From Powellomyces hirtus (taxonomy: Eukaryota; Chytridiomycota; Chytridiomycetes; Spizellomycetales; Powellomycetaceae): a DNA stretch of 64,000 nucleotides. Each line of letters starts with the position of its first letter. Within the stretch, counting starts at the first letter, position 1. Below the pieces are notes generated by a model. It worked only from the letters and a program-made list of their open reading frames with translations. It did not search any database and was not told where the DNA came from. The position numbers were made by a program, and so were the translations under genes. Shown here piece after piece: positions 20,751 to 30,901 of this stretch. The DNA lies in NCBI GenBank assembly GCA_025526995.1, contig JAHLKG010000018.1, positions 248,001 through 312,000 of the forward strand, in the 5' to 3' direction.

Positions 20751-21768
20751 GGTGGGCGGATCGTGGCGGCAAGGGGAATGGGAATGGCACAGCCTCAAAG
20801 CGGGACCGACGACGACGGCGACGACAACGACGACGAAACGAACGAAGGAACGACGAAGGAAGGAACAAAGGGAACAGGGCGAGTGACTAGAGTGAGTAGT
20901 AAGTGGTCTGTAGGAGTAAAAGATAGTTGGGCGGTAGTGGAATCAATCAAATAACGAATATAATATCATAGTGCAGTTGACAGTATCGATACATGATATT
21001 ATGATATGATGGCCGACTGACTGACTGAATGAGTGAGTGAGTGACTCTGTCCATCCATCCATCAGCCATCAGCCATTCATTCATTCATTCATTCATTCAT
21101 TCATTCATTCATTCATTCATTCACTCGTTCAGTCAGTCCAGTCAGTCAGTCAGTCAGTCTAAAGTGAGTGAGTGAGTCACGGACGGAAAGAAAGAGTTTT
21201 TTGCAATTTGGGAGTTGCGGCAGATGTTACACAAACTGCTTTGACTCTCACCATCATCCTGTTTCTAGGGGCGCGCTTGAGTCACGTGGTTCTCTCCCTC
21301 CCTCAACTCACTCACTCACTCAAGGGAGACGTTCAATTGACTCGCTCGTCGGTCGTAATGATATATACAGGCAGGCCACAGACTATATCCAGCTGTGGAC
21401 CTACATCGACCCTTGACCTATCGCTAGTATATGGATTGGCGGAGAGAAGGGGAATGTGAATGTGACTGAGTGAATGATGATGAGTGAATGGACTCGGCCG
21501 CGTCTCTCTAACTTGTCACTGCGACCCTCGACTCCTACGAGCGACAGACTACCTACATCTAGTGAGTGAGTGAGTGTGGCCCAGTGTGTGGCTGTGCAAA
21601 GAATGAATCAATTTGATTGGATCGAGTGACTCACGCACGCGTCGCTGACTCAGCAACAACAACTAACCGTAACGCGTTTGGCGTTTGTTTCTCGTCCATC
21701 TCCCTCGGCCCCATCGTCGTCTTCCAACTTTCTCTCTCGTGCGTGCGTCAAGAGTGCATCTGTTCACG
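20751..21768. other. Microsatellite-dense divergent promoter region
   Basis: About 1 kb between two divergent genes, full of tetranucleotide arrays: ATTC repeats at about 21074-21122, CAGT repeats at about 21131-21158, and several GAGT/GACT blocks near 21000-21060, 21160-21175 and 21560-21575. No ORF has a recognisable domain. It must contain the ARMC9 promoter. Confidence 0.6.
21074..21122. repeat. (ATTC)12 microsatellite
   Basis: About 12 ATTC units, followed closely by a CAGT array. Part of the repeat-dense divergent promoter. Confidence 0.95.
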
Positions 21769-24675
21769 ATGGACCTCGATAAGGAAATCATGCTCAATGT
21801 AGCCATCAGAGAGGTAAGCTTACCCACGTCTTGCGTCCCTTACCCACCTCTTGCGTCCCTTGCGTCGTCCCTCGTTGTCCCACATGTCGATAGATACTCG
21901 TCTCTCACCAACCACACTCCCCCCCCCCTCCCTCTCCTCCCCTCTCTTTTTTTCCATCTCTTTCCAGTATCTCCTCTTTGCAGACTACAACACCACCCTC
22001 GACACATTCACAGCCGAAAGCGCCGCAAAGGGGCGTCCCGCCGACCAACCACCCGAATCCACCGCCACCAACGACCACAGCACCACCACCCTCGCCTCCA
22101 TCCACTCTGCGTTCCTTACCGCCTTCCGCACCGGCGACCGCTCCGCCTTCTTTTCTCTCTGGGACATCCATTTCCCGCCCTCTTCCCTCTCCTCACCCGA
22201 CCCCGTCTTCCACACCCTTGAATTCCTCCTCAACATCTATTTCGCAATCTACCTCATCCACCCGTCCACCACCACCACTTGCCCCGCACCACCCTCCCCT
22301 ACAGCTACAACCCAATCGATGGACCATTTCAAGCAGTTTCTCGAAACCCGTGGCTCGGAATTATGCAAAACGACCCAGTTTTTGAGTTACTATGCCTTAC
22401 CCTACGTCCCCGACCCGCGCACTCATCCGAGCTTTAAAGACGTGTTTGACGAGGCCTGGCCGGCGGAAATGGAGGGGAGGGTGAGAGTGTTTTTAGACGG
22501 CGCGTTGAAGAGAGTCGTGAAGCCGCGGTTGGTGGGGTGGATCAACGAGGAGGTACATACCAGTAAATGTTTTTCAAGCAAAAGGAGCGCCACAACCAAC
22601 CAGCCAAACATCTTTCCTCAACTCCCTGTTCTCATTCCCATTATCCTTTTTTATAGCCCACCGCCCAGCTCCGCAGCCAACTGACTGCTGCTCACAACGA
22701 CCTCGCCTCCGCCACGCACAATGCGAACCTCCTGGCGGCCCGACACCGCAACCTGCAGAGCGACTACCATAACCTCATCACGATCGCGTCGGAACTGGTG
22801 CAGACTTTGACGGCGTGTATTAACGGGGAGACGGTAAGTCGCCACGGCAGACGTGGGGACGGGGGCTGTGTGGGGGTGGTTTATTCATCCATTTTACTTT
22901 TTTTTTGTTTGATTATTATAGATCACCCCATCCTACCTCGCGGGCGTCTGCCACCGCCTCGCAACATTCAAACAAAACCCATCTCGCAAATCATCAACCG
23001 CATCCACCGCCGCTTTACCTCTGTCCTTACCTTCCCCTTCCCCCTCCACTAACCCAATCACCACCACCACGACCGCCGGACCCACCAAGCCCAAGCCCAA
23101 GCCCAATCCCGGGCGCGCGACCCCAGCTCCCACTCCCACGCCGCCGACCCACCGATCAAGCCTATCGGCCGCGCACGCCGCGCGCGCTGCGAATCGGGAC
23201 GCCGCGAGTGAGCGCACGGGAGTGGAGGCCACGGGAAGAGGGGACCCGCCACAACGCGCTCGCGTCGGGTCGAATCCCTCCCCCACCACCACCACCAACA
23301 AGCTAAAAGAGAGACAAAAAGTACTTCACCACCCCACCCACCCACAGCTCTTGGACGCAACCCGATTCGATTTCGACGCGATTGCAGATGATTTGCGAAA
23401 CAGCATCAACACCACCACCACCACCAATCCCGACACCACCACCATCACTACCACCACGGGCCCCGCACACCTACTAACCGCCCTCCGCCGCTTCGCAACC
23501 CACCGCAAACATCCGCGCGAGACCCGCGCCCTCATCACCGCCTACATCACCCACGATCTACTGCGCCTCAAATCCGATCAGGTCTGTACGAGCCCTTCCA
23601 AACAACCCCGAAAAAATACATCCCCCGCAAACCATATATATACTCACTCACCCCCCTCTCTCTCTCCCAGCCTCTCCTCCCACATCTCCTGACCCCACCC
23701 ACCCTCCCCCTCCTGGACCTCCTCACCCTCCTCTCCTCCATCTCCCCCGGTCGACACTACCTCCACCTCCACCCGCACCTCATCCCCACGCTCCTGCCCC
23801 ACCTCACCACACACCTCCCCACGCACCCCCTGCACACGGCCACCCTCGCGACCCTCCACAACCTCTCCCTCCACCGCCCCTCCCAATCCACCCTCATCGC
23901 GCACTCAACCCCAACCCTCCTCCTCACCCTCCTCGACCAACCCCACATTGCCGACGCCGACACCATCCCCCCCACCACCACCACCCTCGCCACCGCGACC
24001 CTCATGAACCTCGCCCAACGCACCCGCGGCCGCAAACAACTCCACGCCGACCCCATGCGCACCATGCGCATCCTCACCGCCCTCCTCGAATGCAGAGACC
24101 TGCACGTGCAGACCCATGTCAATGGCGCCCTCTACTGTCTCCTCGCCGATACCCCCATGAGAGAGGCCGCCCGCGATGTCGGCCTGGAGGAGTTGATGAG
24201 GTATGGCGTGGAGAGAGAGGAACCGTTGGAGAAACAGGTCGGCTTTGTGTTGAGGAGGTTGGAAAACGGTGAGTGCAACGTCCCCAGAAAAAAAAAAAAT
24301 AAAAAAAATACGGTGAATCTCACCTACTTTATTTGGCTGTTTCTAACCCATCACCACCCCCTTTACACATCAGACACGCCCTCCCCACCCTCCTCCTCCT
24401 CCGAAGACGGTTCCGAAGACGGCTCCGAAAACGGTTCCGAAAACGGTTCCATCTCGCCCTCCTCCTCCCCCTCCTCCTCCCCCTCCACCTCCCGTTCCTC
24501 CTCCCGCCGCGGTTGCCGCAACCCACCCACCTCCACCTCATCCTCGGACGAATTCGACCACCCCACCACCACGACCACCACCGCACCCGTCTCGGCCACC
24601 CTCACCACCCGCGTGGACCCGGCCACCGTGTTGCGGAAATACGTCAGAGCTCAAAGTGGAGGCATGGTGCGGTGA
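21769..24675 (+). CDS. ARMC9: LisH domain-containing ARMC9-like ciliary protein
   Basis: ARMC9 is a basal-body and ciliary-tip protein (Joubert syndrome gene in humans); in a flagellated fungus it should act at the zoospore flagellum. The start at 21769 gives MDLDKEIMLNVAIRE, then an in-phase intron and YLLFADYNTTLDTFTAES, the LisH helix pair. Diagnostic blocks follow: FFSLWDIHFP, LEFLLNIYFAIYLIHP, FKQFLETRGSELCKTTQFL, YYALPYVPDPRTHPSF. A later exon carries YHNLITIASELVQTL, then ITPSYLAGVCHRL. The armadillo part contains LHNLSLHRPSQ, ATATLMNLAQRTRGRKQLH and HVQTHVNGALYCLLADT, as in ARMC9. The middle linker is Pro/Thr/Lys rich, and the tail has Asp-Gly-Ser-Glu repeats (GSEDGSENGSENGS) and a Ser-rich stretch. 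At least seven exons; ends GGMVR at 24675. Confidence 0.88.
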
Positions 24676-25148
24676 GGGGGAGTGGGGACTTATAGCGGGT
24701 GGGGGAAAGAAAAAAAAAAAATGCGCGCAAGAAATCTTCATACACGATGCCAAGCGAGAATGCGAATCACCATTTCGTTTCCTCGCAATTTGAACAGGCC
24801 CGGGTGTATCCGTCTACCCTTCACAATTTGCCTTCCGCGTCTCCCACCGGCGGATTCACAGGACGGTTTTATGTTGATTGCGTGTGCGTGCGTGCATGCG
24901 TGTATATTTTTTTTCGTTCTATGCAAAGACGTAAGGGCGAAACAGACAAAAAAAAAACAATAATAGAGAAATTTCCGTCTGTTATTACGCAAAACGCGGG
25001 AAGACAAAAACACCTTGGGATTATGCCTTGGGTACGGAGAAAGACGTTCACTATCTGGGAGGGGGGGGGGGGGTATCATCTCACGAGAGTATATATACGC
25101 GTGGGTGTTCGTACACTATCGCAGTGGGGTAAACGCAGTCTGTCCTTC
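24676..25148. other. Convergent intergenic region, ARMC9 / phospholipase C
   Basis: About 470 bases between two convergent 3' ends. It has A-runs near 24708-24720 and 24948-24957 and a 13-G run at 25061-25073. No gene seen. Confidence 0.5.
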
Positions 25149-28100
25149 TCAGCGAAACACGTACGGCAACGCGGTTTGGGGTATCGGTTGCTGCTGCAGT
25201 TCCGTTGTTGCTGTTGTTGTTGGTGGGGTTGGTGGTGCTGTTGTTGATGTGGTGGCGACACCCGGCGGGACCAGGGTCACCTCCACGTTCCCCATCTCTT
25301 CTCTCGAGTCAGTGCGGACGGGGACGACAAAGCCGTCAGGGAGCGCCGTGAAGCCTCCTGGTGCTGGTGGTGATGGTTGTGGTACTGGTGCGACTGGGTC
25401 AGCTGTTGTTGTTGTGGTGGTGGTGGTGGGGGTGGCGGTTGCTGGAGTGATAATGTTTGTTGTCGGTATAGCCAAAGGTGGTGGTGTGGACGGCGTTGTG
25501 GGTGACATTTGCTGCACTTGCTGTTGTTGTAATGGTTGTGACAGAACCGTAGTCGAAGCGGCCGGTGACTGCTCACGCTCACCCCCAAGCGCGCCTCCAA
25601 CCTCCTCCACATGCACATGTATAAACAAACTCGAAAACCGAATCAAATCGCCCTTCCAGTTGTACACGGGGACATGTCGGTACCCCTGTTCCAGACTCAT
25701 GACGGGCACGGACCACCCGCCAATCAAGTCGCTCGTGAGGGCCACATCCATGTCAAAGATCGTGAATCTCAGCAACGCGAGTTGCGGGTCCGAAATGACA
25801 AACTTGAATTCTTCTTTCCACATGGGGTTGAAGCCATTATTGGAGATGGTGCGCGTGCGCGATTTCGCATTGTCCGCCTCGCTGCCCGCAATCTCGACTT
25901 CAATGTACGGGTCAATCACCGTCGAGCCGGTGCTGTCTTTGGGTTTGGGGAGTTGTTGGCCAGAGATGATCTGGGAATTTTGAAAATCGTTTAAGGGAGG
26001 TCAGGTACACCAAGGGGGCGTGAGTGCATCTTTTCCTTTGGCTTTTTTACATACCTTAATCTTCAACACAACCGGCCGGGTCTTCTCCACCACCTCTCCC
26101 ACCTTTGCTCTCAAGCTGGGCGGTTTCAGGACATACCCACACCGTCCATTTAGCATAAACAGGGCATTATTGAGCTGCATGCCTCGGTCCCAAGTTTGCA
26201 CATTCATGGCGACCATCTGGGCACCCACGGCCCAGTGCGGGATCGGGTCGTAATTGGACGAGGTGACGCGAATGCCCGCCGGGTAAATGCGCGTAAGCCA
26301 CCGTGAGGTGTATTGCATGTATTCGCGGCGTTGCCGTTGCATGAGGGCTAGGGACTTTTTTTCCGAGAGGGAGCACATGTAGTCAAAGGGGAATTTTTCT
26401 GATTAGGAGCGCGGGTGGGTTAGCAAATATAGTCAATACGATACTGCGTACCCGCAAATGGAGGAGGACAACGAACTGCGCATGTGTGTTTTGCGTCATT
26501 CTTACCTGCAGCATACGCAAAAGTGCTAAAATGCACGCCCTTGCAATACACCAGCAGTTCCTGAAGTGGTTTCGCCACCACGTATTTGCGGGACATTTTG
26601 GGGGAGGATTTCTTGCGATTCAGACTCGGAAACTGATCTTCGTCCGAATTCCGCCGACGCGGGATTGGGTCGCCCTCTTCATACGAGATGCCTCTCCGGG
26701 CCGCCGGGCGGGCCACCATGGGCGCGGTGCCGACATCGGTCAAACTCGCTGTTTGCTGCAATGGGCTCTGATCGTCCTCGTCCTCCGCCTCGTTGTCCGT
26801 GTCGCCTTCTCCGCCCGGTGGGAAGATTTTGCCCTTGATGATAATTTTGTTTTTGAGCGCTTCCGGGGATGGTAACGCCGTCTCGCCCTCGGTCAACGAT
26901 TTCCGGATCACATAGTCACCGAGGACATTGGTGAGAACAGAGGCCATGACGGCCTGCTGCTCCGGTCCACAATGCGACTCGAGGGACAGGGTCAAGGGGT
27001 ACGGCGTGGCGACAAACGCGTATCTGACAATGGCTTCAATGACGTCTTTGAAAAGGAGTTTCCCGACTCTGCAAAGAAGCCACACATGAACACATGATGT
27101 CCGCAGTACACGAGCAGACTGAGAAAAGACCAAAGTGCATCCGGTGTACTCACAAAGTACCCCCATGATATATCACTGGGGAGCCGTTGGGCCCATCATA
27201 GCAGTCCACTGCGTGGTGAAACGAGCTTGTGTTAGACGCTGAGCACCTTCGCCATGGTCCTTCTAACCAAACATACATTCGACACACCGGCATCCTCTTT
27301 GCAAAGCCCGGATATAGCCTTCCACCGAACTTTCACCAGTTAGCTGGTCTTTCAACAGGTACCTGGAAACACACGACTTTGTGAGCGAGAATGGCGCGCA
27401 AGACAAACAATGGGGCGCGAGAAGGCTACTCACGTGTTGTGCGAGGTGTTGATGAAATAGTCGGTTAGTGGCAAGGTCATGTCCTGAAACACCTGCGTGT
27501 GGGCTTTTTTGAAGATCGAGTTGGTCGCAGAGAGGAGGAACGCAGAAAAATGGTCCACGTTCATCTTGCCGCCCTCGGATGCGTACTTGTTGTACACGTC
27601 CAAACATCGTTCCTCGGTCCAGTCATTCTGGCAAAAAAAAGTGGGCGGTGAGGTTGCTGGTGCCATCGATTTGATGCCCCTATGTGCTCATGCAAACAAT
27701 TTGCTGATCATACCTTTTGCGTGACGAGAACAAACTCTTTGAACTCGTCAAAGGTGATGACCGGTTGTTTGGTCTTGGACAAGACCGAGAAGAGCTCGCT
27801 GACTTCCGGACGGAAACGCAAAACTCTGTACAACCTCTCAAACGCGGTGAAAGACAGGTGGCCATGTTTGTCAATGTCCGCCATCTAGGAAACGCAAAAC
27901 CCAAAAGAGAATGTTTGTGAGCGGGTGCGCGAGAACTAGATCGTTGCGGCAACTGATCCAGTTCCATTCCGCCGCGCGCACCTTGAATGTACTTTTGATT
28001 TCGCTCTTTGACAGACGGATGTTGAGCTTCTTGAACAGATCCGTGACTTCGTCCAAATCAAGTTTGCCGTCCTTTGATTCATCCGCCTCATTCCACTGCT

Positions 28101-28916
28101 TCCGCAGCCACGTGCCCATGCTGGCCGACAACTTGGCTGGGTCTCCTCCCGACATGTCTGCTTGCGCAATGAGCATGTGCAGGCCGGATATCCACAAGGC
28201 AGCATCCTCCCGAGTTGGCGCCACTAGGTTGAGCATCTTGTAGTCGCCAGCAGTGACATAGATGACGGAGAAGGATCTGTCTGCCTGATCTGGCCGCTTC
28301 CCGTGAATCTCAAAGCCTTTGGTGTTCTGGCCCAGACGAATCTCCTTGATCGAGTGGAGGTCCACTAGCAACAAGTAGCAGCAGTAGGGCCAAAGTTAGT
28401 CTTTTGCGTTGAAATGCATCTCGCCACCTTGGCTCTGAATATGGGCCAACCTGATCTGTGATTCGACTTTTTCTTTTTTGACTCCCAGAATATTTGCATC
28501 GACGACAGATCGACTCTGATCAATCGTTCGGCCGGTCTCGATTTGCTTTTGGATGGATACTTTATCATGCGGGTACCGGCGGTGAGGACGCGCTCCAGGT
28601 GCTGCGGGTCAAGGGGGAGGATGGGCGGGGGCGCTACACCGCTGCACAGGGTGGATTCGGTGAACGTCAGACTGGTTGGTCGTGGACTAGTGGGTGTGGC
28701 GGCTGCATTGGGAATCGTTATTGGTGCGGATGGTGGTTGGAGGGGTGTGGTGTTTGAAGGTGATGATGGTTCGGCCGAAAGGGGTGCTGCCTGAGCTGGG
28801 GGAGAAGCGCTGAGGTCGGTGATCTCTGCCGGTTCGCCTGACATGGCCACTTGGACGGAAGGGTTGTCGAGTTTCCTCTGGACGCCCGCGTTGGGAAAGG
28901 CATAAATGGGAATCAT
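25149..28916 (-). CDS. Phosphoinositide-specific phospholipase C, delta type
   Basis: Cleaves PIP2 to IP3 and diacylglycerol at the membrane in a Ca-dependent way. Domain order matches PLC-delta: a disordered N-terminus, a PH domain ([30 protein letters not shown], then [18 protein letters not shown]), EF hands ([17 protein letters not shown]; second near 27850), X domain with the catalytic His in [13 protein letters not shown] and the second His in [10 protein letters not shown], an acidic X-Y linker ([14 protein letters not shown]), Y domain (AAGKNDAK region, [34 protein letters not shown]) and a C2 domain ([22 protein letters not shown]). About 12 exons. The C-terminal 100 or so residues are low-complexity Thr/Pro/Gln and end LPYVFR. 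Start is uncertain between ATG 28916 ([11 protein letters not shown]) and 28844 (MSGEPAEI). Confidence 0.92.
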
Positions 28917-29694
28917 TGCAAAGTGAGCTAGACAAGAGTAGACCGGAGAATGGACCAAAGACGGACTATCCCCGAGGATGAGGAGCAGTAGCTTGACAAC
29001 GAGAACCACTTTTATCGGTATAGACGCAGAGTTAAGAAGGCTGTGAGGGGCCACGCAGGAAGTTCGCTCAAGGTTTTGAAAGTGAGATAAAATGGGATGA
29101 AGTGTGAAGTGTTGAAGCTGCTGAGTCACAACCACGGCACATTCTTCATTTAGGTCACAGTCACACAGCTCCCATGCTACATCTACGGTTTATAACACTT
29201 ACTCACTACCACTATTGTTACTTTTGCGCGGACGAATCAATCAATCCGCAAGGGTTCCAAATAACATATCGTTCTAAGGCTCGCTCGGGAGACAGAATTC
29301 AAATGTACTCATGGGTGGGTCCATACCACTGACCTCCCCCGGAGGAACACGATTCCTCTCACTCGATGTCTTGCCGCTGTGCTCCGTACAACCAACATCC
29401 CCCAGGTCGACAACGATTGACCTCTCACTCGATGTCTTGCCGCAGTGCATCCAAGGTCAAGATACTGAGACCGTGAGTGATCGAGGCTTGAGGAGGGAGA
29501 CAGGGGAGGCAACAGCAAGAGAGTAACCGGTTGAATAACCAGTCAATCCCCGTGATTCGACAACGTTTTCATCAATCTCTCCCGGAGCGTTTGTCTGCGA
29601 TGAAGTGTCTGTCTGTTCACATGTACATAAAAGCGTCTCCAAAAAACATTCACACAGAGTCACGCGAACCCGATGACACTGCACGGGGATCCTA
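28917..29694. other. Gene-poor region, PLC upstream flank
   Basis: About 780 bases upstream of PLC. It holds a 23-base direct repeat (29355-29377 and 29421-29443). No coding gene recognised. Confidence 0.5.
29355..29443. repeat. Direct repeat, 23 bp, two copies 66 bp apart
   Basis: The sequence beginning cctctcactcgatgtc occurs at 29355-29377 and again at 29421-29443 without mismatch. Both copies are preceded by an acgatt motif. Confidence 0.85.
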
Positions 29695-29817
29695 CAGTCA
29701 GTGACAGAAAAGCAGCGGCCCCCTTCTAGGTTACGCACGGGGATGGACAGGGTATGTAAGCAGCGAAAAAGCCACAACCTAGAGGGGGGGGCCGCTGCTT
29801 TTTTGTCACTGACTGTA
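29693..29817. mobile_element. Tc1/mariner-type MITE with 40-bp inverted repeats and TA flanks
   Basis: A near-perfect inverted repeat: the left arm (29695-29732) starts CAGTCAGTGACAGAAAAGCA and the right arm (29775-29815) is its reverse complement apart from a few bases in the G/C and A/T runs. The arms are separated by about 42 bases. Each end is bounded by TA (29693-29694 and 29816-29817), the target duplication used by Tc1/mariner transposases. Total about 121 bases, with no coding capacity, so it would be a non-autonomous element. No transposase gene is in the window. Confidence 0.72.
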
Positions 29818-30901
29818 GTTCGCACTGGTTCCACAAACACTGTTTTCGCCGGTCGGTGGCATGCGCACATTCTTATATGCAGCAAAAGCCCGCGCGTGCC
29901 GGTCCGAGTCCACAAATTTGCTTTGTTTTGACAAGCGAAAGGAGCAACCGTACTATCATAGTAAAGTTCTCTCCCACAAAACGCACATCAGGTACTCGTC
30001 CCGCATGTCTTTAGACTCTCAGGCTGTCGCTTTCCCGGATTGTGGATGAGGCTTTTTTCCTTGATCAGGGCGGTTCCCGAACCAAGTGCCGAACCACACG
30101 GGCACGCGTCGATCGATAAAGCGCCCTACCGCGTAACCGACTAATCGGTAGCATGCGACTGGAAAATGAAAAAGACGCGACAATTGTTTGGCGGTAGCGC
30201 TTTGTCTACCGCGGGAGGTGTGGAAGCCTGTCACTTTTTTATCGGGAGTTGGGACGATCACGGAATGACAAAGTACGACGACGTGCAACGAACAGGGTGT
30301 TTGTCTGTCTGTGCAAGGTAGCACGGCTGGACACGAAATAGAATCATCCGCCCGTCGGAGTATACAGATCTCCTCGACAAAGAAAAATAACGCCCTCTAC
30401 AGCTGGTATCTATTGATAGCTGCACATTCGAGCATCTTTGTTGCTGTGTTTGGCAGTCGGCTTCTTGTGTTACAAGGTCTCACACGAACACGCCAGACTT
30501 TTACTTTTGCAGGTACCTTGCAATCTGTGGCTTTCCTCCGCGCCATCTCTCCCACATGGCATTCTATTTTTAACTTTCCGACAGGGTGTTTGTCGGTCAG
30601 GAAAAGAATACCGAACGCTGTGTTTTTGTGCACACCACATGCGTCGCACTTTTGGGAAAGGAAGGTTTGCTGATTCTGTACGCCCTCACCAATCGCGCGG
30701 GTTCGCCGGGTTGGTGGTTTGTTTACTAAGGCTCGCGTATTTGCACCGTTATGGACTGAGAGTCTGGAAGACCGTGATTATCATTATTGACTCTTTCAAA
30801 TTAAATCTCTTTCTGCATAAAAAGACTTGTGCGGTGCCCGTCCGTCCCCGCCTTCATTCCACTCCACACTCTTCCTCCCCCCCCCTCCCCCTCCTTTCAC
30901 C
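29818..30901. other. Gene-poor region, copper-oxidase upstream flank
   Basis: About 1.1 kb. Short ORFs on both strands (for example 30019-30324 and 30311-30673) have no domains. It likely contains the promoter of the oxidase; an AT-rich cataaaaag lies about 80 bases upstream of its ATG. Confidence 0.45.

Noticed and set aside
20701..20868. In-frame extension of the membrane protein through the GGAA array
   Set aside because: The added P-S-F-L repeat is just the microsatellite read in frame; the start at 20688 gives a normal N-terminus.
21131..21158. CAGTCAGT array as a possible second MITE terminus
   Set aside because: It is a simple CAGT microsatellite; there is no inverted partner and no spacer like that at 29693-29817.
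30060..30170. tRNA-like stretch with partial A-box and GGTTCGGGAACC
   Set aside because: No acceptor stem or anticodon stem can be formed; the match to the boxes is partial only.
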